DNA of 16,171 nucleotides from Corinectria fuckeliana (Eukaryota; Ascomycota; Sordariomycetes; Hypocreales; Nectriaceae). The notes beneath the pieces are model-generated. The model was not told the origin of the DNA, searched no databases, and saw only the letters and a list, made by a program, of their open reading frames with translations. The translations under genes and the position numbers were made by a program. Position 1 is the stretch's first letter. Every line of letters starts with the position of its first letter. Location: contig WPDH01000019.1 of the NCBI GenBank assembly GCA_019137255.1, forward strand, positions 1 through 16,171. The letters are read 5' to 3'. Positions 1 to 10,152 of this stretch are shown one piece after another.

Positions 1-2121
1 CTAATAGTAAAGCTTATATTTACTATTTTAGTAATTATAAAAATAAGTAAGTTATTATATATTTTAAGAAATCCTATAGAGATTTTATTCTCTTTTAAGG
101 CTTTTTATAACTTAATTTAATATAAAGCTTTTTAGACCTTTTTAAAGTTTATTATTAAGTATATATAGCTTAACTTAAGTTTAAATATCTTAAAAGGTAA
201 AAAAAGAAGAAGATTAGAATTATTTACTTAAGGTTTAAAAAAGAATTTTCTTATTAAGATTTTAGCTTTATTTATATAAAATATTACTAGCTTAAGTTAG
301 TCTTAGTAAATAAAAGGTAAAAACTATAAAAAAGTTATAATAGTTTTACTATATAGTTTAGCTTATTTTTTTATATTTTAGAATTATATTATATTATATT
401 ATAAGAGCTTAATTAGAAGTTTTCTTTAAAAAGTATATTATATATTTTATATATACTAATCTTATATTATATATATCTTAAAGTATATATACTAGTTTAT
501 TAAGTAGCTAGTTTATTAAGCTATATAATATACTTATTTAAGTTTAAAAGTTATTTTAGCTATTTTACTATTTTACTAAGAGTTATAATAAGATTTAAGT
601 TTTTTTTACTTTAAGATTATATATTTTATAATTATAATAAGTTACTTAAAAAGCTATTTAACTTTTATATTTAAGGCTTTTAAGATAGTTATTATACTAT
701 TAGATATATAATAAAAATAAACTATTATTTTATTAGTTATTTTTTACTAGTAGGTTTTCTTTTAGTTAAATCTAAAGTCTAACTTAAAAGTTATCTTTTT
801 ATAAGTATTTATAATATAAATATACTAAGAGATATAATTAGACCTTTTTAGGTTATAATTAGTTTTTATATAAGAGATATTAATAGTTTTAATAGCTTAA
901 GTAAGATCTAAAGTATTATTTTAATAGTCTTAAGCTAACCTAGTAACTATTTTATAAGAGGTAAGAAAACTAATATAAAGTTATAATATCTTTTCTATAA
1001 GACTATTACTATCTTAGTTTAAGTAGTTATAATAGTCTTAAAGTAAGTAATAAAAGTTAAAATTACTTATAAAAAGTATATAATTATTTAGAGTAATACT
1101 AGTAAGAGCTTATAATATAAATAAGTTATTTTTACTATTTAAAAGATTATATAAGATAATAATTTAGTATTAGGTTTTTATAAAGATAATACTAACTTAG
1201 TTTTTTTCTACTTATAATATTTATAACTTAAGCTTATACTATTTATTTATATAAACTATTATATACTTATTATAATAAACTATATAATAGTTATAATATT
1301 TTAAGTAAGCTAAGACTTTTATCTTAAGATTCTTATTTAGCTTAAAAAGTATAATTATATTATATTTATTATAAGCTTATAATATAATATAAGTTAAGAT
1401 AGCTTAATAATTAGTATTCTAATATAATACTAGTATTAATTAGTAGTCTAAGAGAGAGATAATAATAGTAATAAGACTAAGATAATTATTAAAAGAGGGG
1501 ATAATATATAAGTAGCTTAGGCTTATATTAGGGCTAAACTAGTAAATACTATATATAATTTATTTATTAAGCTAAAAAACCTTTTAGGTTTTCTTAATAA
1601 GAACTAAATAAGCTAAGCTAATAGTAAGAGTAATAAAAGTAAAAGCTCTTAAATTAAAAGTTTAGTTATTATATATTCTTAAAAGCAGAAAGATTTATCT
1701 AAGTATTCTTTCTTAGTCTAAGTCTAATATAAGATTATAATAAGATAGTTATAGCTTTAAGCTAAGTATTTACTCTTATAAAAAATATAATTTAAAAAAA
1801 TTTCTTTATATTTAGTTAGGTATTTTTCTCTATTAGTATATATAATACCTTTATAATATTTATAAATTAAGACTAATTTATAGTTTTAAGCTAAGTATTT
1901 AAACTTAAAGTAGTTATAATATTAGATAGGTTAAAGCCTCTTATTAAAAAGCTTATAGTTATATAGTTATATATTAAGTAGTAAGCTATTATTATATAAG
2001 TAGTTAGCTTTTTTAATAAAGCTAATATATAAGATAAGATTTATTTTTACTTTAAGGCTAGGTTAGCTAGTTTTTTACTTTTTAACTTAAAGGATTTTTA
2101 GTTAATTAGATCTATTAATTT

Positions 2122-2123
2122 NN
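2122..2123. other. Ambiguous bases (NN)
   Basis: Two undetermined bases lie inside relic Z. The frame on both sides is the same if two bases is the true length. Confidence 0.95.
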
Positions 2124-2550
2124 AAAATAAATATAAGTTAGATTTCTTTTACTATTATTATAAATATTAGAGAGAAGAGAATTATACTATTATTAAAAGC
2201 TTTAATAACTTAATCTTTAGTATAAATAGCTTATATCTTATTTACTATATAAAATATAAGAATAATATTACCACTTAGTAGCTTTCTTATTATAATAATA
2301 CTAAAGTTATTATAAGCTTAGTTTACTATCTTAATAGTATCTTTTAGGGTTTAGTTATTAATTATATAGAAATATACAGATAAAAGCTAGAATTTTATAT
2401 TTAATATATATTTCTTTTATATTTTTATTAGATTCTCCTCTTTATATAGATATATAAAGATATTTTTAGTATATTTAATTTCCTTTTAGTTTTAAAGCTA
2501 TAAAGAAAGAGATATAAGTAGGTTAAGACTTTTTAAGGACTTATATAAGT

Positions 2551-2648
2551 CTTAGCAGTAGAAAATTCACTTTAGGTAATTAGTAGGCTACGCTTAAAAG
2601 CTTAGTAGTAAACAATTTAAATTAGGTAATTAGTAGGTTACTAAAAGG
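2551..2648 (+). repeat. Two tandem copies of a 50-bp unit
   Basis: Copies start at 2551 and 2601, each opening with CTTAGYAGTA and sharing TTTARRTTAGGTAATTAGTAGG-like central sequence, for example TAGGTAATTAGTAGG in both. The differences are partly transitions (GGCTAC versus GGTTAC), as RIP would produce. The second copy ends at the NN positions. The 50-bp period is not a multiple of three, so this is a DNA-level duplication rather than a peptide repeat. Confidence 0.7.
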
Positions 2649-2650
2649 NN
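2649..2650. other. Ambiguous bases (NN) at a repeat boundary
   Basis: Undetermined bases sit exactly between the 50-bp repeats and the 18-bp array. This suggests the assembly was uncertain here, and the repeat copy number could be collapsed. Confidence 0.95.
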
Positions 2651-2664
2651 AAGCTATACTAAAT

Positions 2665-2754
2665 AACCTAGCTATACTTAAGAACCTAGCTACACTTAAA
2701 AACCTAGCCACACTTAAAAACCTAGCCACACTTAAGAACCTAGCTATATTATCT
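2665..2754 (+). repeat. 18-bp minisatellite, about five units
   Basis: Units start at 2665, 2683, 2701, 2719 and 2737 (last partial), consensus AACCTAGCYAYACTTAAR. A partial unit is visible at 2651-2664. The two central units keep GCCACA. The second unit has GCTACA and the outer ones GCTATA, that is CpA to TpA changes increasing outward. The 18-bp period preserves frame: in frame 3 it gives P-S-H-T-Q-K/E, in frame 1 N-L-A-T-L-K. It is one of the few places in the left third where CA dinucleotides survive. Confidence 0.85.
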
Positions 2755-2760
2755 TATAAC

Positions 2761-3066
2761 TTAACTACTAATATAATTTTAGCTAGATAGAAGTCTCTTA
2801 ATAATATAAAATTATACTTTAAATATAAACTTATTCTTCTTTATATATAGTATTTATAGTAATTTTCTTAGGATTTTTTAGGTACTTATTCTCTTTATTT
2901 TCTTAATTTATATATATTTCTTATTAATATAATATTAACTTTATAAATAATTATCTAGAACTTAGTTAATATTAGTTCTTATAGGTATTTTTAAGGATTA
3001 TATCTTAATACTACTATATTAAAATTCCTACTTCTTATCTTATATTTATTCTTATTATAATTTTAA
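2761..3066. other. AT-rich spacer, no gene seen
   Basis: This stretch separates the minisatellite from hairpin H1. It is T-rich on the plus strand, with dense stops in all frames and no repeat or RNA gene that I can support. Confidence 0.5.
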
Positions 3067-3136
3067 GGCAGCCTTTAAGAATAACTATTAAGAATTATTA
3101 ATATTTATTTTCTAATAATTATTCCTAAAAGCTACC
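3067..3136. repeat. Hairpin repeat H1
   Basis: The left arm 3067-3090 (GGCAGCCTTTAAGAATAACT and on) pairs with the right arm 3113-3136 ending CCTAAAAGCTACC. The four arm mismatches in 24 positions are all transitions. It belongs to the same family as H6-H12. It lies immediately before the long frame of relic A. Confidence 0.75.
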
Positions 3137-6100
3137 CTTATATATTCTTCTTCTACTATAACTAATCTATCTTATATAAAATACAGCTTAGTATTTTATT
3201 CTAACTTTCTTTTTATTATATAATAGTCTAACTAATAAGTAACTATAATAGTATTACTATATAAGAAATAAGACTAACTAGCAATTTAGTAAACTCTAGC
3301 TAAAAAGTAAGCTATTATCTAAAAGTATAATTATATATATTATTACTATTAATAAACCTTTATATTATAAATAATATATAAACTTTTTACTAACTTTATT
3401 TAGTTTAAATATTTAATACTAATACTCTTATATATCTTACTTACTACTAATAATATTACTAGACTTTATATTTATCTACTACTTAATATCCTAACTAATT
3501 CTTTTATTTATTCTAACTCTAACCTAGCTATATATAAGCTAGTAATAATATACTCTCTAATACTTACCTCTAATATAATTATACTTTCCTAATATAAAGA
3601 AAATACTACTAAAGTATTTATATAAGTATACCTTTTATCTCTTATAAATACTACTAAAAATATATATTTTAATTACCTATCTTATATAGATTCTAAGATA
3701 AATAATAGCCTTAGTGATAATACCTTTATTAAATATATATTATAAAATAATTACTTAATACCTATAAAGAAGATATAGCTTAATAAGAAAGTAAATTCTA
3801 TAAGAAAGAATATTAGGAAACACCTAAAGATATATAGTACTAGTATAATAGAAGAGCACTTATTAGATAATTTAAATAGTAATAATAACTCTCTTAGTAC
3901 TCTACTAATACACTAGATTTATAATACTCTAACTCTACTTTTATCTCTTATACTAACTAGCCTATAATTTAATAGTCTCCCCTCTTATAATAATAAAAAG
4001 CTAAATAATATATAGACTATACCTATAAGAACTATCTAAAGGAGTATAAAAGACACCTTAGATAGTACTAATACTAAGCTAAATAGTACTACACTTTATA
4101 AGCTTCTTACCTTTAAGTAAAAACAGCCTATTAGCTACTCTATATAAGACTATAAGTATAAATATAAGAATAAGATTAGAATCACTTAGGATAGTATAAG
4201 AGTATATAATTAGTACTATTTTATAATAAATATCTAGTATATACTTAAAGGTAGTAATACCTAAGATACTTAGCTCTTATATATCTTAAATATACTAAAA
4301 GACCTTTTTAACTTTATCTTATATAATTAGATACTTAGTGTAGATACTAATAGGTCTAAGAATATTAGTTATATATATTATACTATATTTAAGAGGTTTT
4401 TTAACCTAAATATACTATTATTATAGCTCTGCTTATACTTATACTACTTAGTTAACTTAAAGATTATAATAATAGTAATTAACTGTATATTTAATATTAA
4501 TAGTCTATACTACTTCTCTTAAAGTCTTATTATAGTATAGTTTACCCTTTAGTAGTATTCTACTATATAGGTAATTTTTAATCTTATAGATAATATTCAC
4601 CTTAATATCTTTATATATTAGGCAAAAAATACTATCTTCTTATAGATAAGCTTACTACCTAGCTAGCTAGCTACTATAAAGCTTATCTATTAGGTTTCTA
4701 ACTACTACTTTAAGTGTATTACTAGGCTTACTAATATATATATATAGATATTCTTTCCTGCTTTATATTAAGGTAAACTAACTAACCTAGTTAAATATAC
4801 TTACTTACTAATTAAGCAGTTTATATACTAGACTAATAAGATTATACTCCTATCTATATAAGGTGTTATTAATAATAGTAATATATTATAGTATATTTTC
4901 TGCTCTTATATAGTAGCTTTAACTAATTTAATAGCTATCTATAAAGATAAGACTACTTCTATTATAGTACTAAAAAGAGCAGTTAGTAAAACTACCTTAG
5001 CAGTTCTTAAGAGATATTTAGCCCGCTCTAAGATAATCTACTATAATATACAGCTTATTTACCTAGAGGCTATATAGACTTAAATCTAGGCTTAGGCTGC
5101 TAAGTTTTTTATATACTAAGATATACACCTCTTTTTATTATCTAAGAATACTAAGCTTATATATCTTATACCTACTCTTAAATATACTATAGATTACTAG
5201 AAGAACTAGTAAGATAAGATAATTAATAAAACCTATATTAACCCTAATAATACCTATCTTAATATTAGCTAATAGTATACCTCTTATTTATTAGGTACTT
5301 TCACTTATAATAGCCTACTATAAAGAAAGTACTACTTTAATATATTTTATAATATTTACTAGTTATAAAGCTATAACTATAATAAGCTAGGCTTAGGCTA
5401 AAAGCTATACCTATAAAAGAATAAGTACTCTTAGGTTATACTTTATAATACTATATATATAACTCTTATATATAAAGCGTATAGTAAGAAGCTATAGTAA
5501 GGCCTTATATATATATAGTATTATAATCTTATTAAGATCCTATTTAATACTACTAAAAAGTACTTATTTTACTCTTAGATAATTAAGTTTTTAGCTCTTA
5601 ATCTAGTATATCTTATTAACTAAGATAAGAGCACTTAAGGTTTTAACTAGTATATCTTAACTATTATTATAAGGTACTAGCTTAGTAAGCTCTATATTTA
5701 CTATAATATCCTAGATATAACACCTAATAATACTACCTCTCTTATAAGTAGCATCTAGGTAGAGAATAAGATCTTTTTAACTCTTCTCTGCTAGATTATC
5801 TAATACTACACTTAGTAACTCTTTATAGCTAACCTAACTAAAAAGGTGCTATATTTTGCTATTATCTTAGCTAATATAGCTAGATTCTTATAGGCCTCTA
5901 TTAACTACTACTACTTTCTCTTTAAATACTTATACTTAGCTGTCTTAACTAAGTTCTCTCTCCTAGAGATAGTTATTATAGTTATAGCCCTATATAGCTT
6001 ATACTTTTTATACTTCTCTGCTCTTATTATAAAAAAGACCTTACTATAAGGTGATTATTAGACTATAAAGTAGTATAAGAATACCTAAGCAGGTAAGAGG

Positions 6101-7783
6101 ATAGTACTTATAGTTAAGTATAAGAGGCTTAAGATAAGCACTAGATTTACTACTTATAGCTTTAGCTAGTAGAAACTAGGTAAATTTAACTAGGATACTA
6201 TATATTTCTATAAAGCTATTAAAAAGCGAATTATAATATATAATAGTATACTATATAATAACTATAGGTAGTAATAAAAGATTCTTAAGGATATATATAA
6301 TATAAGCTTTTACTTATAGTAGGCTAAGATATAAATTAAGAAGTTTTATATTCTTAAATAGCCTAAAGTAAGACCACTTTAATATAAATACCTATACTTT
6401 ATAGTAATTAACCTATTTTAGCAGGATATTTAGTATAAGATATATAAGTCTAGCTGCTAAGTTAAGAGAAGTAATATTATAAACTAAGCACTAGCTAACT
6501 TTCCTAATAAGAGACTACTTATATTCTGCTATAATACTATAGTAAATATATTTTATAACTAATATATAGCTATAAATAATATAGTATTATACTATATTAT
6601 AAGTAATAAGATATATAGTTATAATCTATATAACCTTTTTAATAACCTTTTTGCCTTCTAAGCTTTAAAAAGTAGCCTTATAGTATAAAAAGGATAGGTA
6701 TATAAACTATTCTATATAGTAGTCTATTAAAGCTATAAGCTTATCTGTTAGACTTTTAGCCTCTAAGCAGCTTATAACTAGTATAAGAAGCTCTATATTC
6801 TTATTACTATTACACACTAGGTACTATTATAGCTAATAATAAACAGGTTTATTAGTATAACTAAAATAGTAGTAAGCTAGAGATTAAAAAGAAGGTATAT
6901 ATAGGTATTAATAATATATAGGCTTTTTAAAACCTTATTTAACAGCTTATATTCTTTCCGCCTTATAGTATAAATCCTAGCTATAAGTATAAGCAATTAT
7001 ATAATTAGTACCTACTTACTAACCTAAGCTACTTACTCTTATTATAAAGCTTAGCAATTTAGATATAAGTAGATAAACCTTAAGGATAATAGAAAGTCTT
7101 ACTTTTACTAGGCTAGGTAAGACTTAATTAGGGTAATAAGAGTAGCTATCTAGCTTAATAAGCTTAAGATTAGAAGAGAGTATATCTCTACTATAAGTTA
7201 AGATTAGGTAAATTACCTTATAATTAAGAAGAGGTTCTTAGCGCACCTCTGTCTTATTATCTAGATATAAAATACTACTACTAATAAACTAAAGGGTATG
7301 TTTTATAGGCTTATTAGCAACTTAATAGGTATAGTTAAAAGATAAATACTATTAAATCTAGTAGAGATTACTAGAGGGTTATACCTAGAGTAATATACTA
7401 TAAATATTATAAAAGTAGGGTAAATAGTAAGATAAGTAAGTAAGAAATAGTATAAAAAAGAAATAAGATATACTACTCTTAACTAAGTATAATAGTTAGA
7501 GTGAAAACCTAGACTTATACTATTACTAGTAACTTAATAAAAAATAGAAAAGGTAATAAGTCTTATCTCTAAGGATAAGTTTAAGAAAGAGCCTTATTAT
7601 AACTATAATATAAGTAAGAGGCTATAAAAATAAAATATATAAGTGCTAAATAATAGTAATATAATATATAATAGTAATATATTATTCTGCCCTCTTAAAA
7701 AGGTTAGATAATAAACATAAAAGAGTTAAAAATAGTAAGAGAAAATAGCCTAAGAGGTAAAGTATATACTAATAGGAATATAA
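3137..7783 (+). pseudogene. RIP-degraded relic A, about 1,550 codons, unidentified
   Basis: Frame 2 stays protein-like for about 4.6 kb between hairpins H1 and H2 with no frameshift, broken only by TAA/TAG apart from one TGA at 7502-7504. A stop-free run of 51 codons lies at 5894-6046, where frame 1 has several stops. Codons are AAG and GAG rather than AAA and GAA, but CTA, GTA and ATA rather than CTG, GTG and ATG, exactly what RIP does to a gene with G/C-ending codons. The conceptual product is rich in L, Y, K and N, with hydrophobic stretches near 5840-6030 and a basic C-terminal part from about 6850. The size suggests a large enzyme or transposon protein. I looked for retrotransposon, RecQ-type helicase and DDE motifs and found none convincing. 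Further TAA/TAG after the TGA make the true 3' end uncertain. Confidence 0.5.
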
Positions 7784-7818
7784 GGTAGTATCTAAGAATA
7801 GTTATTAAGAAAATTACC
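7784..7818. repeat. Hairpin family, left-half copy H2
   Basis: It begins GGTAGTATCTAAGAATAG, like the left arm of the hairpin family, then TTATTAAGAAAATTACC without the right arm. The short terminal GGTA/TACC may be the remnant of the outer stem. It lies between relics A and B. Confidence 0.6.
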
Positions 7819-8650
7819 TAACTTTTAAACAATTAAGACCTTAGGGCCTAAGTCTACTTTAGGCACTCTTAGAGTTAAAAAGATAAAGAGGGAAAATAAA
7901 GCTAGATAGGTAAAGGTAGAAAAAGATTAGGTAATAGTAATACTCTTAAGGGTGTTAAGAGAGCTCTAGATCTTAGAGCTGTTAGTTAAGCAAGTAAGAT
8001 TAGCTTATAAGATAACACTATAAGGCAGGAGAAAGTCACACTTATAGGCTAAGAGCTAGATAATAGTACTATAAATCTAGTTAAGAGCCTTAAAAGCAGA
8101 TAAGGTCTAAGTAAGAAATTAACTAAGATAGCTACTAGAAGTAAGCTAGAGGAGGTTAAGAAGGTTAAGAAAGGTAATAAAAGAGGTCTTAACACTAGTA
8201 ATATTATAAAAAGCAGTAATAAGCTTATTACTACTAGTCTTAGTATTATAGATAATAAGAGGACTATAACACTAAGTGTAGTAGCAGCTATAAAGCTTAC
8301 TCTTACTAGTATAAAGCTTCTTAGTACTTTTAGCCTTCTTAATCTTAGTATTAAGACCACTAGAGAGAGAAAGAGAGAGAGGGCTAAAATCTTAGAATTA
8401 AAACATAATATACTAGACAAAAAGAGTGATAAGAGCTGGCTAAGACAGGAAATAAGAATAAGAAGAGTTTATTAGGCCTAAAGTAGGCTATAAGATTAAA
8501 GTATAAACTATAAGAAATATAATATTTACTATAGTAGGTGTATTTTTAAGACCTTATATATATAAAGCTTTATATAAGATCCCTACTAGTAGTAGATACT
8601 AATTAAGATAAACTTAAACTAAATTATAAAGTAAGAGTAACTATATATAT
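7819..8650 (+). pseudogene. Relic B, basic low-complexity protein, unidentified
   Basis: Frame 1 contains the longest clean stretch in the window: 8104-8472, 123 codons without a stop. No ATG opens it, since ATG has become ATA under RIP. TAG/TAA interrupt it on both sides, and the same frame reads back to about 7820. The product is rich in K, R, E, S and T, with K/R clusters near 8149-8190 and an alternating R/E segment near 8360-8390. This resembles a disordered nucleic-acid-binding or linker region, possibly the C-terminal part of A joined by splicing. TGG, CAG and CAT codons survive here, so RIP is lighter. The opposite strand is also open across 8049-8420, but its L/I/V/S-only composition is what the complement of such a sequence gives. 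No family was recognised. Confidence 0.5.
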
Positions 8651-8653
8651 TAT

Positions 8654-8732
8654 GCCCTTTAGAAACAGTTGTTAAGAAAACACTTGTAGCCTATAAGACA
8701 GCCTCTAGGAACAGTCACTAAGAAATATCTTA
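8654..8732. repeat. Two left-half hairpin copies in tandem (H3a, H3b)
   Basis: 8654-8691 carries CCCTTTAGAAACAGTTGTTA and 8698-8732 carries CAGCCTCTAGGAACAGTCAC, both followed by TAAGAAA as in H2. These copies keep CA and TG steps and so are close to the pre-RIP sequence of the left arm. Confidence 0.6.
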
Positions 8733-8776
8733 TACTAACTCTAATCTAGTGCTAGCCTTATACTAACTCTAATCTA
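8729..8776 (+). repeat. 20-bp direct repeat, 28-bp period
   Basis: CTTATACTAACTCTAATCTA occurs at 8729-8748 and again at 8757-8776. It is an exact repeat within the less mutated spacer upstream of the TATA-like stretch. Confidence 0.85.
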
Positions 8777-8779
8777 CTA

Positions 8780-8925
8780 CTATCACCTGTGTTTAGTAAT
8801 AGCAGCTAAAGGGTAGTAAATATATAAATATATAACAGCAGAATTAAAGCTATAAAACCTTAACCCCCCCACTTTCTTTCTTTCTTCTTTCCCTTTATAA
8901 CTCACTAACTAACTAACTTAGGTAA
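8780..8925 (+). promoter_or_regulatory. Promoter-like spacer: TATA-like stretch, C7 run, CT tract
   Basis: In order: TATATAAATATATAA at 8821-8835, a run of seven C at 8864-8870, a pyrimidine tract at 8871-8895 (CTTTCTTTCTTTCTTC), and ACTA-type tetranucleotide repeats at 8904-8919. CT-rich tracts just upstream of transcription starts are common in filamentous fungi. Block C follows about 400 bp downstream. GGTAAGT at 8920-8926 resembles a 5' splice site, so a 5'-UTR intron before block C is possible. TATA-like strings are frequent in such AT-rich DNA, so the combination matters, not the TATA alone. Confidence 0.35.
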
Positions 8926-8931
8926 GTACTT

Positions 8932-8955
8932 CTAATCTTAACAGTTATTCTTAGA
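8932..8955. repeat. Right-half hairpin copy H4
   Basis: CTAATCTTAACAGTTATTCT followed by TAGA matches the loop plus right arm of H6 (9171-9196). There is no left arm beside it. Confidence 0.55.
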
Positions 8956-9028
8956 CTCTACTAAACCTGACTCTGCTAAACCTGACTCTAACTTTAAATC
9001 TAACTTTAACTCTAAATCTAACTCTAAA
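8954..9028 (+). repeat. 15-bp duplication followed by seven hexamers
   Basis: GACTCTRCTAAACCT occurs twice (8954-8968, 8969-8983). The hexamers TCTAAC, TTTAAA, TCTAAC, TTTAAC, TCTAAA, TCTAAC, TCTAAA then follow at 8987-9028. The hexamer period recalls a degenerate telomere-like repeat, but the unit is not CCCTAA, so I treat it as a simple repeat in a leader or spacer. Confidence 0.75.
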
Positions 9029-9060
9029 TCCCACCTTTTACCTATTTCCCGCCTTCTTTT

Positions 9061-9081
9061 CCTAATAACTATTCCTAGATA
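9061..9081. repeat. Right-half hairpin copy H5
   Basis: CCTAATAACTATTCCTAGAT matches the right-arm core of the hairpin family. No left arm is adjacent. Confidence 0.5.
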
Positions 9082-9145
9082 TAATATTTACTATATTTCC
9101 CCTACTTAACCTCTCTCTCTTATAAATTTTATCACCTTATAATAA

Positions 9146-9203
9146 GACAGCCTCTAGAAATAGTTATTAGGGATAATCTTAATAGTTATTCTTAGATGCT
9201 ACC
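9146..9203. repeat. Hairpin repeat H6
   Basis: Left arm GACAGCCTCTAGAAATAG and right arm TATTCTTAGATGCTACC flank the loop GGGATAATCTTAA. It is about 58 bp and lies about 100 bp before block C. Confidence 0.75.
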
Positions 9204-9302
9204 TATATAACCCTCTAGACTATACTACTAATACTAGTTTTTAGCCTCTTTTTGTTATACCTTATCTAACTACCTAAGAAATAAACAACTAAATAACTAA
9301 CT

Positions 9303-9987
9303 ATACTAACCCTAAGTGTAAGCTACTTATTAAGTATGCTAAGTAAGAGTAGCACCTTAGGCAAGAGGGGAAAAAAGCCTCTAGCTTAAAGGCCTAAAAC
9401 TATAAGAAAGACCTTACTGTAAAATACTAAAAGGAAGGCCTTAAAGTCTATAGAACTTAGTAAGATAATCTCTTCTACTTAGACTTATCTTTCTAACAGT
9501 AAAGCTAACTATAATATAATCTTACTATCCCTATTATCCTCCTAGTAAGGTAAGAATAATACACACCTACTAGAAGAAATACTAAAACTATAAGCTAACC
9601 CTCTAACTAAACCTACACCTAAAGATAAGAAAGAAGCTATAGTTAACCTAGAGGACCCTCTTAATATTAACTAAACTATAAACCTTATAGGCTATAAATA
9701 AAAGATAGAATATACTATTCTTACTATTTAGCATTTTTATACTTATATTAAGCAGTCTAAGTTTATTTATTACCTACTAGTAGCTAGTAGTAAAAAGATA
9801 CTAAATAATAATATTATAATATAAGATATATAAGCTTATAGTCGCTTAAAACATACTTACTTTCTTAAGGCTAAAAAGCTACTAAAGAATAAGATAATAT
9901 AAGTAGCCTACCTAGAATTTAAGTATATATATATCTTATTTTACTTTTAGGATACTACTTATAAGTACTCTCTTTTCTCTTATATTA
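9303..9987 (+). pseudogene. RIP-degraded relic C, about 230 codons, unidentified
   Basis: Frame 3 is coherent from about 9303 to hairpin H7, with stops only of the TAA/TAG type. A stop-free run of 26 codons lies at 9594-9671. The first third is basic (many K/R, near 9360-9450). A K/P/E-rich segment follows near 9600-9660, and the end is aromatic and hydrophobic. The frame opens with ATA CTA ACC, which may be a RIP-mutated ATG start, and it lies downstream of the promoter-like spacer and H6. It could be an independent small gene or the first exon of a gene continuing into D. No domain was recognised. Confidence 0.4.
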
Positions 9988-10058
9988 GCCTAAGATAGCA
10001 TTTAGAAATAGTTATTAGTATCTAATCTTAATAGTTATTTCTAAATACTATCTTAAGC
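9988..10058. repeat. Hairpin repeat H7
   Basis: This has the longest arms in the family: GCCTAAGATAGCATTTAGAA on the left, with the matching right arm ending TACTATCTTAAGC. The loop is GTATCTAATCTT. Both arms contain AATAGTTATT in the same orientation, as expected when only the plus-strand C of an ancestral CAGCTG-like core was mutated. The T/C-rich tract 10057-10080 follows directly. Confidence 0.8.
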
Positions 10059-10093
10059 TTTTTTTCCCTTTTTTCCCTTTGCCTAAATAACTA

Positions 10094-10152
10094 GACAGGA
10101 TCTAAAAACAGTTATTAGCATCTAGTCCTAATAGTTATTTCTAGATACTATC
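10094..10152. repeat. Hairpin repeat H8
   Basis: Left arm GACAGGATCTAAAAACAG and right arm TATTTCTAGATACTATC surround the loop GCATCTAGTCCT. Together with H7 it makes a pair of hairpins in the 165-bp spacer between relics C and D. Confidence 0.75.

Larger units (their letters stand above)
3..2760 (+). pseudogene. RIP-degraded coding relic Z, 5' end outside the window, unidentified
   Basis: Frame 3 (codons starting at base 3) reads as protein-like sequence from the left edge to the 18-bp repeat array if TAA/TAG are taken as former CAA, CAG or TGG. That gives about 920 codons with no frameshift I can see. Stop-free runs include 504-611 (36 codons) and 684-779 (32 codons). Around 1450-1680 the product is rich in K, N, S and R, suggesting a charged low-complexity stretch. 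At the 3' end the minisatellite reads in this frame as a six-residue P-S-H-T-Q-K repeat. Two ambiguous positions (2122-2123, 2649-2650) interrupt it. RIP appears heavier here than downstream, so frame assignment is less secure, and frame 1 is also fairly open in 781-1200. No family was recognised. A transposon or subtelomeric gene is possible but unsupported. Confidence 0.35.

Noticed and set aside
2665..2754. Possible CRISPR-like array
   Set aside because: Units are directly adjacent without spacers and the DNA is fungal-type RIP sequence; it is a minisatellite.
5747..5762. GTAGCATCTAGGTAG within relic A as another hairpin copy
   Set aside because: Only about 12 bp resemble the left arm, the AAACAG core is missing and there is no right arm; likely chance within coding-like sequence.
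3137..7783. Retrotransposon polyprotein or telomere-linked RecQ helicase
   Set aside because: With stops read through I could not find YxDD, zinc-knuckle, integrase HHCC/DDE or helicase Walker and DExH motifs.
8049..8420. 123-codon minus-strand open frame starting with ATG
   Set aside because: Composition almost only L, I, V, S and R, no recognisable domain, and it is antisense to a stop-free plus-strand frame that agrees with neighbouring relics.
8821..8835. TATA-like stretch as a stand-alone promoter call
   Set aside because: TATA strings are everywhere in this DNA; it is reported only as part of the combined spacer structure.
8987..9028. Interstitial telomere repeat
   Set aside because: Hexamers are TCTAAC/TCTAAA/TTTAAA types, not CCCTAA, and neither flank shows canonical units.
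9988..10080. Hairpin plus T tract as a bacterial-type terminator
   Set aside because: RIP signature and splice-like sites indicate a fungus; the tract is mixed C/T and the hairpin belongs to a dispersed repeat family.
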